Shown: in pieces, positions 16,209 to 25,606 of the stretch | Layout: every line of letters begins with the position of its first letter | Position numbering within the stretch: position 1 is the first letter of the stretch | Assembly: GCA_027346125.1 (NCBI GenBank) | Contig: DAIEST010000183.1 | Span: 1 to 35,538 of the forward strand | Origin: Leptospirillum sp. | GTDB taxonomy: Bacteria; Nitrospirota; Leptospirillia; Leptospirillales; Leptospirillaceae | DNA: 35,538 nt | Direction of reading: 5' to 3' | The notes under the pieces: model-generated | What the model saw: the letters and a program-made list of their open reading frames with translations, nothing else | Database searches by the model: none | Told to the model about the DNA's origin: nothing | Translations under genes and position numbers: made by a program

Positions 16209-17470
16209 GGGGTCTCCTCGTTCGGGACAGATGTCTCTGGCGTTTTCCGGGTTTTACGCGCTTTGGCCACCGGTTTTTCGGAAGCGGACCCCTCTGGAGA
16301 CACCGTTTTTCGGGGCGAACGCTTCCGGACCGGAGCGTCGGTTGCCGTCCGGGCGGGGGAGGATTTTTTCGGGACGGTTTTTCGGGTGCGCGAAGAGGCG
16401 GGAGGGGTTGCGGTCTCTTCGGCGGCTGCCCGGGATCCGGTCTTGCGGCCGGACCTTGTCTTCCTGGCTTCTTCTTTTTCTTTCGGTTTCCGTTTCCAGA
16501 CGAGGGATGTCATGCTGTAGGGTCCGATCCTGAGCTGTCTTTTCCGATAGACCCTTTTCCCCTGCCCCAGATCTTTCGTGACGCTTCCGACCTTGAATTC
16601 TCCCAGTCCCAGGGGCAGTTCTCCGGTGGTCACCGGACGGAGCACTCCTTCGGAGAAGATCCTTTTTCCGAGAAGGACCGCCTGGGGTCCGGCGAAAGAT
16701 CCGACCCCTTCGTAGGACCGGTCCAGAAGAAGATGTGTCAGGACCGGTACCATCAGGAACATCAGGACCAGGATCAGCATGATGCCGAGAGAGAGGGTCT
16801 GGTTTTCGAAAACCGATCCGAAGCCTCCGGGATTCAGGGCCTGGACGAGATTCACGGCGGTGAAGATTCCGACGAACAGGTTGTGGATGACCACCCATAG
16901 CATGATCTCGAGCGCGTTGCGACCCCACTGGACGATCATGAAGAACATGCCCGGGATGATCGCCATCGCGCACAGGAGCGGCCCGATCGCATAGAGGAAG
17001 GCCAGCAGAGCGTACCGGAGAAGGGTGAACAGGAAGATCAGCACCTTCAGGAAATCCATCAGGAGGAGGTAGATCATTCCCATCGGATCGGTCAGGACGC
17101 TGAAAAAGGATCCGGAGGAACCGGGGACCAACGGGGCGTTCCAGATGGATTCATAGAAAAGGAGGACCATCCGGCCCGGGTAGATGGCGTTGGCGATGGC
17201 TCCCACCAGAAGGGACAGATCCTGGAAGAAAGCGCCATATCCGACGAGAAGGATGAAGACTGCGACAATGCGGAGAAGGTCCGGGAAGACGGATTTCTGA
17301 TCCCGCATCTTTCCCCACAGGAACAGGATTGCGATCGGAAGCGTGATCATCATCAGAATCCGGGCCACCGACAGCACCTGGTTCTGGATCGGAGACATGA
17401 CGCAGGGAATGGTATAGGAATCCTGGAAAAGGAGTGTCCCAAAACGACCGTTCGGGTCCGCACAGTTCAT
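16205..17470 (-). CDS. VirB6/TrbL-like polytopic protein with a basic H1-like tail
   Basis: Forms the inner-membrane channel part of the T4SS. The first 290 residues of 421 contain about six hydrophobic segments (for example ITLPIAILFLW, IVAVFILLVGYGAFF, LLAFLYAIGPLLCAMAIIPG, LMFLMVPVLTHLLL), with a central IGPLL...MF...W pattern typical of VirB6/TrbL. The last 100 residues are unusual: about 30% Lys/Arg with Ala, Ser, Thr, Pro (KTRSGRKTGSRAAAEE, RKTVPKKSSPARTATD, KARKTRKTPETS), much like a histone H1 tail. Start at ATG 17470, 7 bp after the upstream stop; ATG 17398 is possible. It ends in an ATGA overlap with the VirB8-type gene. Confidence 0.85.
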   Translation of the reverse strand: MNCADPNGRFGTLLFQDSYTIPCVMSPIQNQVLSVARILMMITLPIAILFLWGKMRDQKSVFPDLLRIVAVFILLVGYGAFFQDLSLLVGAIANAIYPGRMVLLFYESIWNAPLVPGSSGSFFSVLTDPMGMIYLLLMDFLKVLIFLFTLLRYALLAFLYAIGPLLCAMAIIPGMFFMIVQWGRNALEIMLWVVIHNLFVGIFTAVNLVQALNPGGFGSVFENQTLSLGIMLILVLMFLMVPVLTHLLLDRSYEGVGSFAGPQAVLLGKRIFSEGVLRPVTTGELPLGLGEFKVGSVTKDLGQGKRVYRKRQLRIGPYSMTSLVWKRKPKEKEEARKTRSGRKTGSRAAAEETATPPASSRTRKTVPKKSSPARTATDAPVRKRSPRKTVSPEGSASEKPVAKARKTRKTPETSVPNEETP

Positions 17471-17477
17471 CGATGGC

Positions 17478-18104
17478 TTACCGGAACATGATCCACTGGG
17501 GAATCTCCATCCGGACCCGTTCCTGGTCGAGCTGCGTCCGTTGGTGGGACTGATTGATGACCCGCCCTTCGAGTCCGATCGAGGAGGACTGCTCCTTCAG
17601 GAGGTACAGGAGGTCTTTGTGGATGGAGAGGAGCATCTGGTAGATGTGCCCCTGGGTATCGGCTCCGAGCCGGAGCGCCCCCTGGGGGCTGGCCTGGTAG
17701 GCCATCTGGTGGATCCCCGCGCCGATCGCCTCTTCTCCCGGTGCCTGGGCGATGCCTCCCAGGGCCTCGCCCATCCCTTCATGAGCGGATCGGGTCAACT
17801 CCGACACGCCGGGGACGGGGCCGCCCGGAGAGGGCGCCGGCCTCAGGGGTTCGGCCGGCAGAACCGGCAATCCGTAAAAATCCACCCCCTGGTTCTTTTC
17901 GGCAAAGAAATTCTTCAGCCGCTGGATATTCTGGAGCGTTCTGGTTTCGACCCAGAGGATCCGTCCTTCCATCATGTTTCCGAGACCTCCGATGGCCTGG
18001 GCCCGTTCCGGAAGAACGACAAGAAGGAGGAGGATCGAACCGGCCGCAAGAGAGAACATGCCCGGAAGATGTGGAAAGAGCTTTCGATCGCGGCCGTTCG
18101 TCAA
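17478..18104 (-). CDS. VirB5/TrbJ-like secreted T4SS protein
   Basis: Probably a periplasmic or pilus-tip component. From TTG 18104 it has 208 residues: a signal peptide (basic start RDRKLFPHLPG, hydrophobic LAAGSILLLLVVL, cleavage after ERAQA), then a helical body (NIQRLKNFF; GHIYQMLLSIHKDLLYLLK) and an end rich in Gln/Arg (QSHQRTQLDQERVRMEIP). That is the usual character of TrbJ/VirB5 proteins, though sequence is poorly conserved in this family. The TTG overlaps the VirB4 stop as TTGA and has AAGGAAGGA before it; ATG 18059 is the alternative. The open frame to 18386 is a shadow of virB4. Confidence 0.7.
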   Translation of the reverse strand: MTNGRDRKLFPHLPGMFSLAAGSILLLLVVLPERAQAIGGLGNMMEGRILWVETRTLQNIQRLKNFFAEKNQGVDFYGLPVLPAEPLRPAPSPGGPVPGVSELTRSAHEGMGEALGGIAQAPGEEAIGAGIHQMAYQASPQGALRLGADTQGHIYQMLLSIHKDLLYLLKEQSSSIGLEGRVINQSHQRTQLDQERVRMEIPQWIMFR

Positions 18105-20611
18105 AGCGGTCCTTCCTTCGCGAGGGCGGCCAGCGCTTCGTCCAGCGTGCCCGTTGTCCGCAACGCTTCCTGAAACCGGGCATCTTCTTCGGGAGAGCGG
18201 GCGGATATCCAGAAGGCCAGGGGAGACGGCTCCAGTCTCAGCAGACGGCTTTCCATCCCCATCTTGAGCAGTCCTTCCGAGAACTTCCCTTTCTCGGAAA
18301 CAAGCGTCTGCGCCAGTTCCTGCTCCCGCTGGTGAAACCCCAGCTCCGCGAGCCGGCCGTGGCCGTTCTGGAGGGGAAAGATCCATTTCCAGAAGGTATT
18401 GTTCACAAGCCCTGCGGACAGGTCTTCTTCCAGAAAGTCTCCCGGGGACTGGCTGATCGCGATGACCCCTCCCCCGAATTTCCTGACGGTCCGGTAGAGG
18501 TGGGTCAGGAACTCGGTGCCCCGGAGTTCGTGCAGGATCCGGTGCGCCTCGTCGAAGACGAGGAAAAGCCGTCTTCCCGGACCCTCTTCTTTCAGGCGGT
18601 AAAGCGCCAGGCTGGCGATGAAGGAAAAGACGATCCCCTTGAGCGCGGCGTGGCTGTCCAGTGCGGAAAGATCGAAGGCGATCAGCCGTTCCCCCCTCTC
18701 CAGTCCGCGGGGATTGTTCAGGAGGGAGCCGTAAATCCCCGTGGCCCAGGATTCCAGGAGTTTTCCCATGGCATAGGAGAGCGTTTCGTCTTCCCGGTCC
18801 CGTCCCCGGTACTGCAAGAGTTCCTGCGCCAGAAGAGACAGCATGGGTCTGGCATCCGGTCCCGGAAGCCGGTCGTAGACGGTTTCCAGGCAGGACATCA
18901 GGATTTTGCGGTGAATCGCTCCGACTGCCATGCCGGGAACCAGGAATGTCTCGAGGACACCCCCCAGAACCCCCAGGAGATCCGGGTCGTAGACGCGGGG
19001 AGGTCCCGGAGCGACTTCCAGTTCCTTCCTTGCGGGGAAGGGGTTCAGGGAAAAGCGGCCCGACAGGTCTATCTTGAGATACTCTCCTTCGAAGAAGGCA
19101 CTGAACCGCTCGAAGTCCCCTCCGTTTTCCACGACGATGGCGTGATGGGAGGCGGATTCGCAGAGGAATTGGCCCAGCAGGAGCTTGGCTCCGAACGACT
19201 TTCCGCTTCCGGACTGTCCCAGGATCAGGCCATTGTGGTTCGAGTGGCGATCGCTCCAGAAATCCAGTCCGACCGGTTCATCCAGATGGTTCTTGGCCCA
19301 GAACCAGGGGGTTTCATGGTCGGGGGGCTTGTCCCAGATGGGGAGGAAGTGGGGAAGCTTGCCGGAAAGGAGAATCTCCCACCGGTCGTTCGAATCCCCC
19401 TGGAGCGGGAGTCCCGACAGGAAAAGCGGCCACTGCCGGTAGGGCTCATGGGCCATGATGGACCCCATGGCTTCGGAAAATCCCCTGAGAATCTCCTTTC
19501 CCATTTCCGGGAGATCGTCGGGATCCGGGGACCAGTAGGCGACCGAAAGGTTCAGGAGGAAAGGGATTCTCTCTTCCTCCTGCGTTTCGTGGGCGCTTTC
19601 GAGAAACTCTTCCTGCTGGCGGGTTTCCGAGGCCAGGCGGTAGGACTTTCCCGGAAGAAGGAGCGACAGGAACCTGTTGACCGTCATCTGGCTCTGGACC
19701 GATTTCAGCGTCTGTTCCCGCTCGGGTTTCCAGAGATTCATGACAAGATCGTGGCTGAAGTCGATTCCATGAAGGATCGGGGCCAGCGTTTCCCGGTCCA
19801 GTTCGGCGGGAAGGACGCGGAGGGCATGAATGCGGCCGTATTGCACGGTTCCGTCCGGGCCGAAGGCTTTGAGACCCGCCGGAGATTCGAGAAACGCCGT
19901 CTGGGCCAGACGCTCTCCGAAAGACTGCCCTTGCCGGAAGCGCTCCTCCTGAAACGGGATCGGATCGGTCGGAGAGGCGGGGTTCAGGATCCGGTACAGA
20001 TATTCATGCAGTTCCGGCCCTTCAAGCGGACTTCCGAGCATTGCGCATCCCGGCAGAAGCGTTTCGACCAGGGCCCCGATCTCCAGAAGCCGGCGAATCC
20101 GTTTTTGATGGCGTTCCATGGAAAAGCGGGAAGCGGATCTCCCGGGAATCCGGAGGGGAAACAGGGACGGACGGATGCGACGCTGTTCGGCGTCGGTGTG
20201 GGAAACGACCGCGAGAAACAGATCCCTGGTTCTCGCGAGCCGATGGCTCATGTCTTCCCACCGGTCATTGCGGTACCATGCGCTCCGCTCCGGCCCGGAT
20301 GTCTCCCGGAGAATATCGCCCTGAAACCAGTCGGGCATCCTGAGATCCCCTTCTTTCGGGATTCCGACCCGGGTCCGGATCCGGAACTGGAGACTCATTC
20401 CCTCAGGGAGGTGGCCCAAGAGCGACTGGATTCCCCGGTGGATCTGAAGGACTTCGGATTCCGACTTCGCGAAAAGATCCGCTCCCGACAACCGGAATAT
20501 GCGCGCGTAGCGCCCCCTGGCTCCGTACAGGATCCCGTCTTCTTCTCCGATCAGATCGAAATAGCGGGAAACCGGAGGGGAGGGAGGTCTTTTTCCGAGA
20601 GGAGAGATCAT
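18101..20611 (-). CDS. VirB4/TrbE-like T4SS ATPase
   Basis: The universal energising ATPase of conjugative T4SS, working at the inner-membrane face. It has 836 residues, the normal size. An N-terminal CagE/TrbE/VirB domain is followed by a RecA-like domain with Walker A GQSGSGKS (465-472), Walker B LFLVFDEAH (682-690), and the downstream LTHLYRTVRKFGGGVIAISQ motif typical of the family. The ATG overlaps the VirB3-type stop as ATGA. This is the strongest evidence that the operon encodes a genuine T4SS rather than another envelope machine. Confidence 0.96.
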   Translation of the reverse strand: MISPLGKRPPSPPVSRYFDLIGEEDGILYGARGRYARIFRLSGADLFAKSESEVLQIHRGIQSLLGHLPEGMSLQFRIRTRVGIPKEGDLRMPDWFQGDILRETSGPERSAWYRNDRWEDMSHRLARTRDLFLAVVSHTDAEQRRIRPSLFPLRIPGRSASRFSMERHQKRIRRLLEIGALVETLLPGCAMLGSPLEGPELHEYLYRILNPASPTDPIPFQEERFRQGQSFGERLAQTAFLESPAGLKAFGPDGTVQYGRIHALRVLPAELDRETLAPILHGIDFSHDLVMNLWKPEREQTLKSVQSQMTVNRFLSLLLPGKSYRLASETRQQEEFLESAHETQEEERIPFLLNLSVAYWSPDPDDLPEMGKEILRGFSEAMGSIMAHEPYRQWPLFLSGLPLQGDSNDRWEILLSGKLPHFLPIWDKPPDHETPWFWAKNHLDEPVGLDFWSDRHSNHNGLILGQSGSGKSFGAKLLLGQFLCESASHHAIVVENGGDFERFSAFFEGEYLKIDLSGRFSLNPFPARKELEVAPGPPRVYDPDLLGVLGGVLETFLVPGMAVGAIHRKILMSCLETVYDRLPGPDARPMLSLLAQELLQYRGRDREDETLSYAMGKLLESWATGIYGSLLNNPRGLERGERLIAFDLSALDSHAALKGIVFSFIASLALYRLKEEGPGRRLFLVFDEAHRILHELRGTEFLTHLYRTVRKFGGGVIAISQSPGDFLEEDLSAGLVNNTFWKWIFPLQNGHGRLAELGFHQREQELAQTLVSEKGKFSEGLLKMGMESRLLRLEPSPLAFWISARSPEEDARFQEALRTTGTLDEALAALAKEGPL

Positions 20612-20892
20612 CCGGGAGGGGTCCTTTTTCCGGAGAGATCTCTTCCCGGCAAATGGAGACGGCTGGCCGCCCGGAACAGGAGGAATCCCCGAAGGAAGCC
20701 ATTTCCCAGGCGGCGGATGCTGGCATTCGCGATTCCTGCCAGAATGGTGAGGACTCCCGAAACCCAGAGAGGCATTCCGGTGAAGATCCCCAGCCCCAGG
20801 ACGAAGAAAATCGGGATCAGGTCCAGGGGAACGCGAAACGGTCCCATTCTGGGGGCGTTCAGAACCCCCCGGGGAACGGATCCGTCGGCCAT
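20608..20892 (-). CDS. VirB3/TrbD-like small membrane protein
   Basis: A 94-residue inner-membrane protein with one or two helices (LDLIPIFFVLGLGIFTGMP and LWVSGVLTILAGIANA, about 24-58) and a short basic C-terminus. VirB3/TrbD proteins help VirB4 and pilus assembly. Size, hydrophobic layout and position directly before virB4 support the call. The ATG at 20892 overlaps the previous stop as TGATG; the long frame open to 21198 runs over the VirB2-type gene and is not real. Confidence 0.8.
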   Translation of the reverse strand: MADGSVPRGVLNAPRMGPFRVPLDLIPIFFVLGLGIFTGMPLWVSGVLTILAGIANASIRRLGNGFLRGFLLFRAASRLHLPGRDLSGKRTPPG

Positions 20893-21155
20893 CAGAATCC
20901 GGCCCAGCCGGTCAATGTGTCCCAGATGGCCTTGGACATCAGAACGAGCGATCCGCCGGCGATCGTCATGACTCCCTGCCGGATGCCGTCCGCGTCGTGG
21001 GATTTCATGGCGAACCCTGCACGGGCCATTCCCAGGATAAAGAGAAATCCCCCCAGCCCATAGACGACGAAGTTTGCGATACTGTTCGCAAACGTCGTGA
21101 TCATGGAATTCTCCCCATAGTTCTGAATGAAAAGAGTCACCTTTTCCGCATGCAT
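20892..21155 (-). CDS. VirB2/TrbC-like pilin-type membrane protein
   Basis: An 87-residue protein with two hydrophobic helices (ANFVVYGLGGFLFILGMARAGFAM and VMTIAGGSLVLMSKAIWDTL, split by a short charged loop KSHDADGIRQ). This is the layout of mature VirB2/TrbC pilins. No long signal peptide is evident. ATG 21155 has GAGGAGG 8 bases upstream, the best ribosome site of the operon and the likely first gene; the frame open to 21725 is an artefact. The promoter must lie in 21156-21340, but I see no convincing -35/-10 there. Confidence 0.75.
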   Translation of the reverse strand: MHAEKVTLFIQNYGENSMITTFANSIANFVVYGLGGFLFILGMARAGFAMKSHDADGIRQGVMTIAGGSLVLMSKAIWDTLTGWAGF

Positions 21156-21340
21156 CGCTGAATCCTCCTCTCCATGGCCTGTACAATTTTCGTGCCATTC
21201 GGGAACCCCTTTGGAACAGGGTTTTTCCGACGCGCTTCCTGAATGGAAACGGCCGTCCGGGTTCCCTTCGCCCGTCGACTCCCCTTCAAAAGACCGGCTG
21301 TCATGGGAGTTTGGTGAAGTCATCTTTGGTGGCCGGAAAA

Positions 21341-21355
21341 TGAGAATCATTCTCG
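21341..21355. promoter_or_regulatory. Fur-like palindrome TGAGAATCATTCTCG
   Basis: A 7-1-7 inverted repeat close to the Fur half-site model TGATAATnATTATCA (11 of 14 outer bases). GAGAAT and ATTCTC are exact complements around one central base. It lies between the divergent T4SS operon and the dehydrogenase-ABC operon. It is about 30 bases before a TACAAT box (21385-21390) that could be the -10 of the plus-strand operon, whose -35 is poor. Regulation by iron is inferred from the site only. Confidence 0.55.
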
Positions 21356-21435
21356 AAGTCGTGGAATCCGCGGCCCCCCTCCAGTACAATGGTGGAAAAA
21401 GACTGGAGGCGAAGGTGGAAAGAGGAAGGACTGAT

Positions 21436-22317
21436 GTGACAGAACCGGCAACGATCGGCTGGATCGGGTTCGGCAGCATGGGCTCCCGGATGGTCAGGCG
21501 TCTTCTGGATCGGGGAATCCCCGTGGCGGGATACAACAGGACGGTTTCCCGGATTCCACGGCATCCCCTTCTCCAGGAAGCGGGGACTCCGGGGGAGGTG
21601 GCCAGGAAGGCGGAAATCCTTTTCGTCATGCTTACGGACGGACCGGCGTCCCTGTCGATCCTGTCCGGGGCCGACGGCGTCGTCCGGGAAATACGCCCCG
21701 GATCCCTTCTGGTCAACCTGTCCACGATCGCCCCGGAAGAGGCGGTCGAAGAAAGCAGGCTCCTCCGGGAGCGCGGTGCGGGTTATCTGGATGTTCCTGT
21801 TTCCGGATCCGTTGTCCCTGCCGAAAAAGGAGAGCTTCTCTTCCTGGCGGGAGGGGATCCCGCCGGGCTCGACCGGATCCGTCACTACCTTGAGGTCATG
21901 GGCCGGAAAACCCTCCATTTCGGCCCGGTCGGATCGGGGATGAAAGCCAAGCTCGTCATCAATGCCCTGCTGGCCTCCCACATGGAAGCGCTGGCCGAGG
22001 TCCTCCTGATCGGAGAGGGGCTGGGTCTCGACCGTAGCGCGGTTCTCGACATGATCCTCGACAGTCCCCTGGCCACGCCTCTCTACCGGATCAAGCGCTC
22101 CAACCTGGAGCGCCGCTCCTATGAAAAAGCGTTTTCGGTGGATTTGATGACAAAGGACCTTGGGCTTCTTGTGGGGACCCTTCTCAGGGGAGATCCTCCA
22201 TCCTCCCTTCCGTCCCGGCTCTACAACCATTTCAGGGAGACCCAGATCCTGGGCCGCGGAAACGAAGACATCTCGTCCATCTACGAATATTTCCGGGATC
22301 GGATGCTGAAACGATGA
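21436..22317 (+). CDS. Beta-hydroxyacid dehydrogenase (3-hydroxyisobutyrate dehydrogenase family)
   Basis: NAD(P)-dependent oxidoreductase of the HIBADH/glyoxylate reductase family; the substrate cannot be told. The 293-residue protein (normal length) has the Rossmann motif GWIGFGSMGSRM (8-19), the substrate motif DVPVSGS (119-125), the catalytic Lys172 and Asn176 in GSGMKAKLVIN, and the late SVDLMTKDLGL helix. Start at GTG 21436 with AGAGGAAGGA just before it; the frame open to 21127 crosses the intergenic region. First gene of a plus-strand operon, overlapping the next start as ATGA. Confidence 0.88.
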   Translation: MTEPATIGWIGFGSMGSRMVRRLLDRGIPVAGYNRTVSRIPRHPLLQEAGTPGEVARKAEILFVMLTDGPASLSILSGADGVVREIRPGSLLVNLSTIAPEEAVEESRLLRERGAGYLDVPVSGSVVPAEKGELLFLAGGDPAGLDRIRHYLEVMGRKTLHFGPVGSGMKAKLVINALLASHMEALAEVLLIGEGLGLDRSAVLDMILDSPLATPLYRIKRSNLERRSYEKAFSVDLMTKDLGLLVGTLLRGDPPSSLPSRLYNHFRETQILGRGNEDISSIYEYFRDRMLKR

Positions 22318-23060
22318 CGGAAGATCTTCCGTCGGAGGCGCTTCCGGTTTCCGGTCTTCAACGGGGACTTTCCGTCCGGGTCGACCGGGTCGTGAAACGG
22401 TACGGTCCGGCTTCCCGTGAAGAGCGTCCCGCCCTGAACGGGGTTTCCCTCGATATTTCCTCCGGAGAATGGGTTGTCCTGATGGGCGATTCCGGATCCG
22501 GAAAGTCCACCCTCCTGAATCTCCTGGCCGGTGTGGATTATCCGGACTCCGGCGAGATCCTGATGGGAGACACCGTTCTGACCAGGCTGGACGAACGTCG
22601 AAGGACGCTCTTCCGGAGAAAGAGGATGGGGTTCGTCTTCCAGTTCTTCAATCTTTTCCCCACGCTGACAGCCTGGGAAAACATCCTTTTGCCCCTGCGG
22701 CTTCTGGGGATCTCCGACACGGAACCTGCGAAGCGTCTTCTCATGGAAGTCGAACTGGATGGAAAAGAGCACCGCTATCCGGCCGAAATGTCGGGAGGAG
22801 AGCAGCAGCGGGTGGCCCTGGCGAGGGCGCTGGTCCATCGGCCGGACCTGATCCTGGCCGATGAGCCGACCGGTTCGCTGGACCACCGGACCGGCCTGGT
22901 CGTTCTCTCCCTTCTCTCCCGGCTTCATCGCGAATACCGTTCCACCGTCATCATGACCACCCATAGCGCGGAAGCTTCCAGGTTCGGCCAGAGAATCCTC
23001 CATATCCGGGACGGGGAGATCCTCGAACCCGGACTGCCCTCTTTTCGCGAGATCCCGTGA
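22314..23060 (+). CDS. ABC transporter ATP-binding protein (LolD/MacB type)
   Basis: Powers the FtsX-type permease encoded next. 248 residues: Walker [10 protein letters not shown] (58-66), Q-loop [12 protein letters not shown] (108-119), signature MSGGEQQR (159-166), Walker [10 protein letters not shown] (179-187), D-loop SLD and H-loop His217 (TTHS). The [12 protein letters not shown] stretch is typical of the LolD/MacB/AttE branch that transports lipoproteins, lipids or peptides by mechanotransmission. ATG 22314 overlaps the dehydrogenase stop, and its own stop overlaps the permease GTG. Confidence 0.95.
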   Translation: MTEDLPSEALPVSGLQRGLSVRVDRVVKRYGPASREERPALNGVSLDISSGEWVVLMGDSGSGKSTLLNLLAGVDYPDSGEILMGDTVLTRLDERRRTLFRRKRMGFVFQFFNLFPTLTAWENILLPLRLLGISDTEPAKRLLMEVELDGKEHRYPAEMSGGEQQRVALARALVHRPDLILADEPTGSLDHRTGLVVLSLLSRLHREYRSTVIMTTHSAEASRFGQRILHIRDGEILEPGLPSFREIP

Positions 23061-25606
23061 TCGGGTTCCTGTTTCTCCTCAGGTTTTCCGTTTTGTCCCT
23101 CCTCCGTCAACGCTGGGTCTTTCTCCTGACCCTTCTGGGGGTTTCCACGGGAACGGCGGTGGTTTCGGCTGTCCTTCTCGCCAACAACAGCGCGCTCCAC
23201 TCCTTCAGGAACGCGGTTTCTCATGTCCAGGGAAAAACCGACTACGCGATCCGGAGTCCCGCAGGGGTGCTTTTTTCGGACCGGGTGCTCGACCGGCTGG
23301 AACGGACTCTCCCTTCGCTCGATTTCGAGATTTCGCCTCTTCTGACCCGGACAGTCCGCTACCAGGGAGAGGTCTTCTGGGTGAGGGGCGTCGATTTCCT
23401 CTCCTCGATCGACCATGTTTCCCGACACGCTTCTTTCGGGGTCCTGACCCGGGGAGGCGCGTTTCTCCCTCCCGGCGGTCTGGCCCGTCTGGGGATCCGG
23501 CCGGGAAGCGCGATCCGGGTTCTCTTCGGAACCCGGCTGGTTTCCATTCCCGTTGCCGGCGAGATCCCCCCTTCCCCTTCCGATTCCCTGATCCCCTCGA
23601 ACACGCTGTTCATGGATTTGTCCTGGGCCCAGATGCGCTTCGGGGCCTCCGGAAAGTTGAGCCGGATCGATCTTCGCTGGAAAGGCAAGCCCCCGTCCCC
23701 GAAAGAGAGGGCAGAATGGAAACGGATCGTGAAAGACAGGATTGGCCCAGGGCTCTCCCTGATCAGCGAACGGGAGCGTCACAAGGAATTTTCGCGCCTT
23801 CTGTTCTCCTATCGCTCCAACCTCTTTGCCCTCAGCCTGGTCTCTCTCATCGTCGGGATGTTCCTGATCTACAACACGCTTTCCCTGTTGACCCTCCAGA
23901 ACCGCAGACAGTTCTCGACCTTCCGGCTTCTCGGAGCCACGCCGGGAGGGATCCGGGGGCTCGTCCTCCTTCAGGGGCTCTTTGTGGGGTGTCTGGGAGG
24001 AGGAATCGGCATCCTGTTCGGGCACCTTCTCTCCCGTCTCACCATCGGCGCCGTTTCCAGGACGCTCGACACCCTCTATCTTCCCGTGGGGATCCTCCCG
24101 GGGTACGGAGCGACCCGGGAGGATCTCGAACTCTGGGTGCTGACCATCGGGGCGTCTCTTTTTTCCGCCTCTTTTCCTGCCCGGGAAGCGGTCAGGGTTC
24201 AGCCCATCCTCTCCCAGAACCGGATTTCCCTGGAACGGGCACTGGAACGAAAGGGATCGAACCGTTTTCTGTACGGGATTCTTGCCTTTGTCGTCGGGGT
24301 TGTGTTTCTCGATCTCGGGCCTGTCGGGGGCTTTCCCCTGTTCGGGTACCTGGGGGCGCTCCTCTGGGTATTTGCCGCGAGTCTCTGCGTTCCCCTCTGC
24401 GTCCGGGGGGGCTCGGCCATTGTCGGGAGGGTCCGGCAAATCTTTTCCATGAGTTCCCCCGTCGGCGAACTCGCCCTTTCCCATTTCCGTTTCGGGATTT
24501 CGCGGAGCGGAATCGCCATTTCTTCTGTCATGATCGGGTTGGCGATGATGACGGGAATCGTCATTCTGGTCCATTCTTTCGAACAGACGCTGAACCTCTG
24601 GATCTCCCAGAATCTTGTCGCCGATCTTTACGTCAAGCCCTTGTCCTGCCGGGCGGCCGTCTGCGGGGATGTTCTGGGGGAACGGGTCGTCGACGCCATA
24701 CGGACGCTCCCCGATGTCGATTTCGTCGCCCGGTACGCCTCTTTTCCCGCGCTTTACAGGGGGCGTTCCATCCGGATCGGATTTACCGAACTGGATCGGG
24801 TCCGGAAACGGGCTCCTCTCTCCCTGATGACGGAGCATCCCCGCAGGGTTCTGGACGACTTCGAGGAAGGTCGGGGGGTTCTTGTCTCGGAGAGCTTCTC
24901 CTACCATTCCGGAAAGCGGGAGGGGGATTTCCTGACCCTTCCTTCGCCCGTCGGGCCGACGACGGTCCGGATCCTTTCGCTCTACCACGATTACTCCTCC
25001 GAAGCCGGCGTCGTTCTTTTTCCCTATTCCAGGCTCGGATCCCTGTTCAGATCCCGGGAGGTGACGAATCTTTCCATTTTTCTGAAGGACAACCGTCCGT
25101 CCGACCCCGTGATCGAGACCCTTCTCCATTCCCTGCCGGGACACCCGAAACTGTTTGTCCGTTCCCAGCCGGAACTGAAGCGGCGGGTGCTCCGGATCTT
25201 CCATCAGTCCTTCGCGATCACCTATGCTTTATTGGGGATCAGTCTGGTCGTTTCCGTCATCGGTGTCGGAAACACCCTGATCATGCTCCTGTACGAACGG
25301 GAGCAGGAGTTTGCCCTGATGAGATCCATGGGCTTCCTCCTGTCAGATCTGCGAACAATGCTTGTGCTGGAGGCGTTCTATATGGGGCTCACCGGAACCG
25401 TTCTGGGACTGCTTCTGGGTACGGGGGTAGGATGGATCATTGTCCATGTCATCAACCGGCAGGCGTTCGGATGGACAATCCTCTGGACGTGGCCGGCCGG
25501 AACCGTGCTCTCTCTCTCGGCGATCCTGCTGATCGTGGCGACTGCGGCAAGTCTTCTTCCTGCCCTGTTGCTGAAGAAAAACAGACCTTCGGGACGGGAA
25601 GAGTGA
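23057..25606 (+). CDS. FtsX-type ABC transporter permease (double domain)
   Basis: An 849-residue inner-membrane protein. It has an N-terminal helix (RWVFLLTLLGVSTGTAVVSAVLL), a large periplasmic domain, an FtsX helix block around 265-400 (SLIVGMFLIYNTLSLLTL; FVGCLGGGIGILFGHLLS), two further helices, a second periplasmic domain, and a final FtsX block (ISLVVSVIGVGNTLIMLLYEREQEFALMRSMG; GTVLGLLLGTGVGW). Two FtsX repeats in one chain correspond to the separate AttF and AttG permeases of attEFGH-type loci. GTG 23057 overlaps the upstream stop. Confidence 0.92.
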   Translation: MIGFLFLLRFSVLSLLRQRWVFLLTLLGVSTGTAVVSAVLLANNSALHSFRNAVSHVQGKTDYAIRSPAGVLFSDRVLDRLERTLPSLDFEISPLLTRTVRYQGEVFWVRGVDFLSSIDHVSRHASFGVLTRGGAFLPPGGLARLGIRPGSAIRVLFGTRLVSIPVAGEIPPSPSDSLIPSNTLFMDLSWAQMRFGASGKLSRIDLRWKGKPPSPKERAEWKRIVKDRIGPGLSLISERERHKEFSRLLFSYRSNLFALSLVSLIVGMFLIYNTLSLLTLQNRRQFSTFRLLGATPGGIRGLVLLQGLFVGCLGGGIGILFGHLLSRLTIGAVSRTLDTLYLPVGILPGYGATREDLELWVLTIGASLFSASFPAREAVRVQPILSQNRISLERALERKGSNRFLYGILAFVVGVVFLDLGPVGGFPLFGYLGALLWVFAASLCVPLCVRGGSAIVGRVRQIFSMSSPVGELALSHFRFGISRSGIAISSVMIGLAMMTGIVILVHSFEQTLNLWISQNLVADLYVKPLSCRAAVCGDVLGERVVDAIRTLPDVDFVARYASFPALYRGRSIRIGFTELDRVRKRAPLSLMTEHPRRVLDDFEEGRGVLVSESFSYHSGKREGDFLTLPSPVGPTTVRILSLYHDYSSEAGVVLFPYSRLGSLFRSREVTNLSIFLKDNRPSDPVIETLLHSLPGHPKLFVRSQPELKRRVLRIFHQSFAITYALLGISLVVSVIGVGNTLIMLLYEREQEFALMRSMGFLLSDLRTMLVLEAFYMGLTGTVLGLLLGTGVGWIIVHVINRQAFGWTILWTWPAGTVLSLSAILLIVATAASLLPALLLKKNRPSGREE

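Noticed and set aside
17741-20971. 1076-residue plus-strand frame opposite virB4
   Set aside because: A shadow frame caused by GC-rich codon bias; virB4 on the other strand has all its motifs.
22925-25204. 759-residue minus-strand frame opposite the FtsX permease
   Set aside because: Composition is Gly/Pro/Arg/Glu-rich shadow; the plus-strand permease has clear membrane helices.
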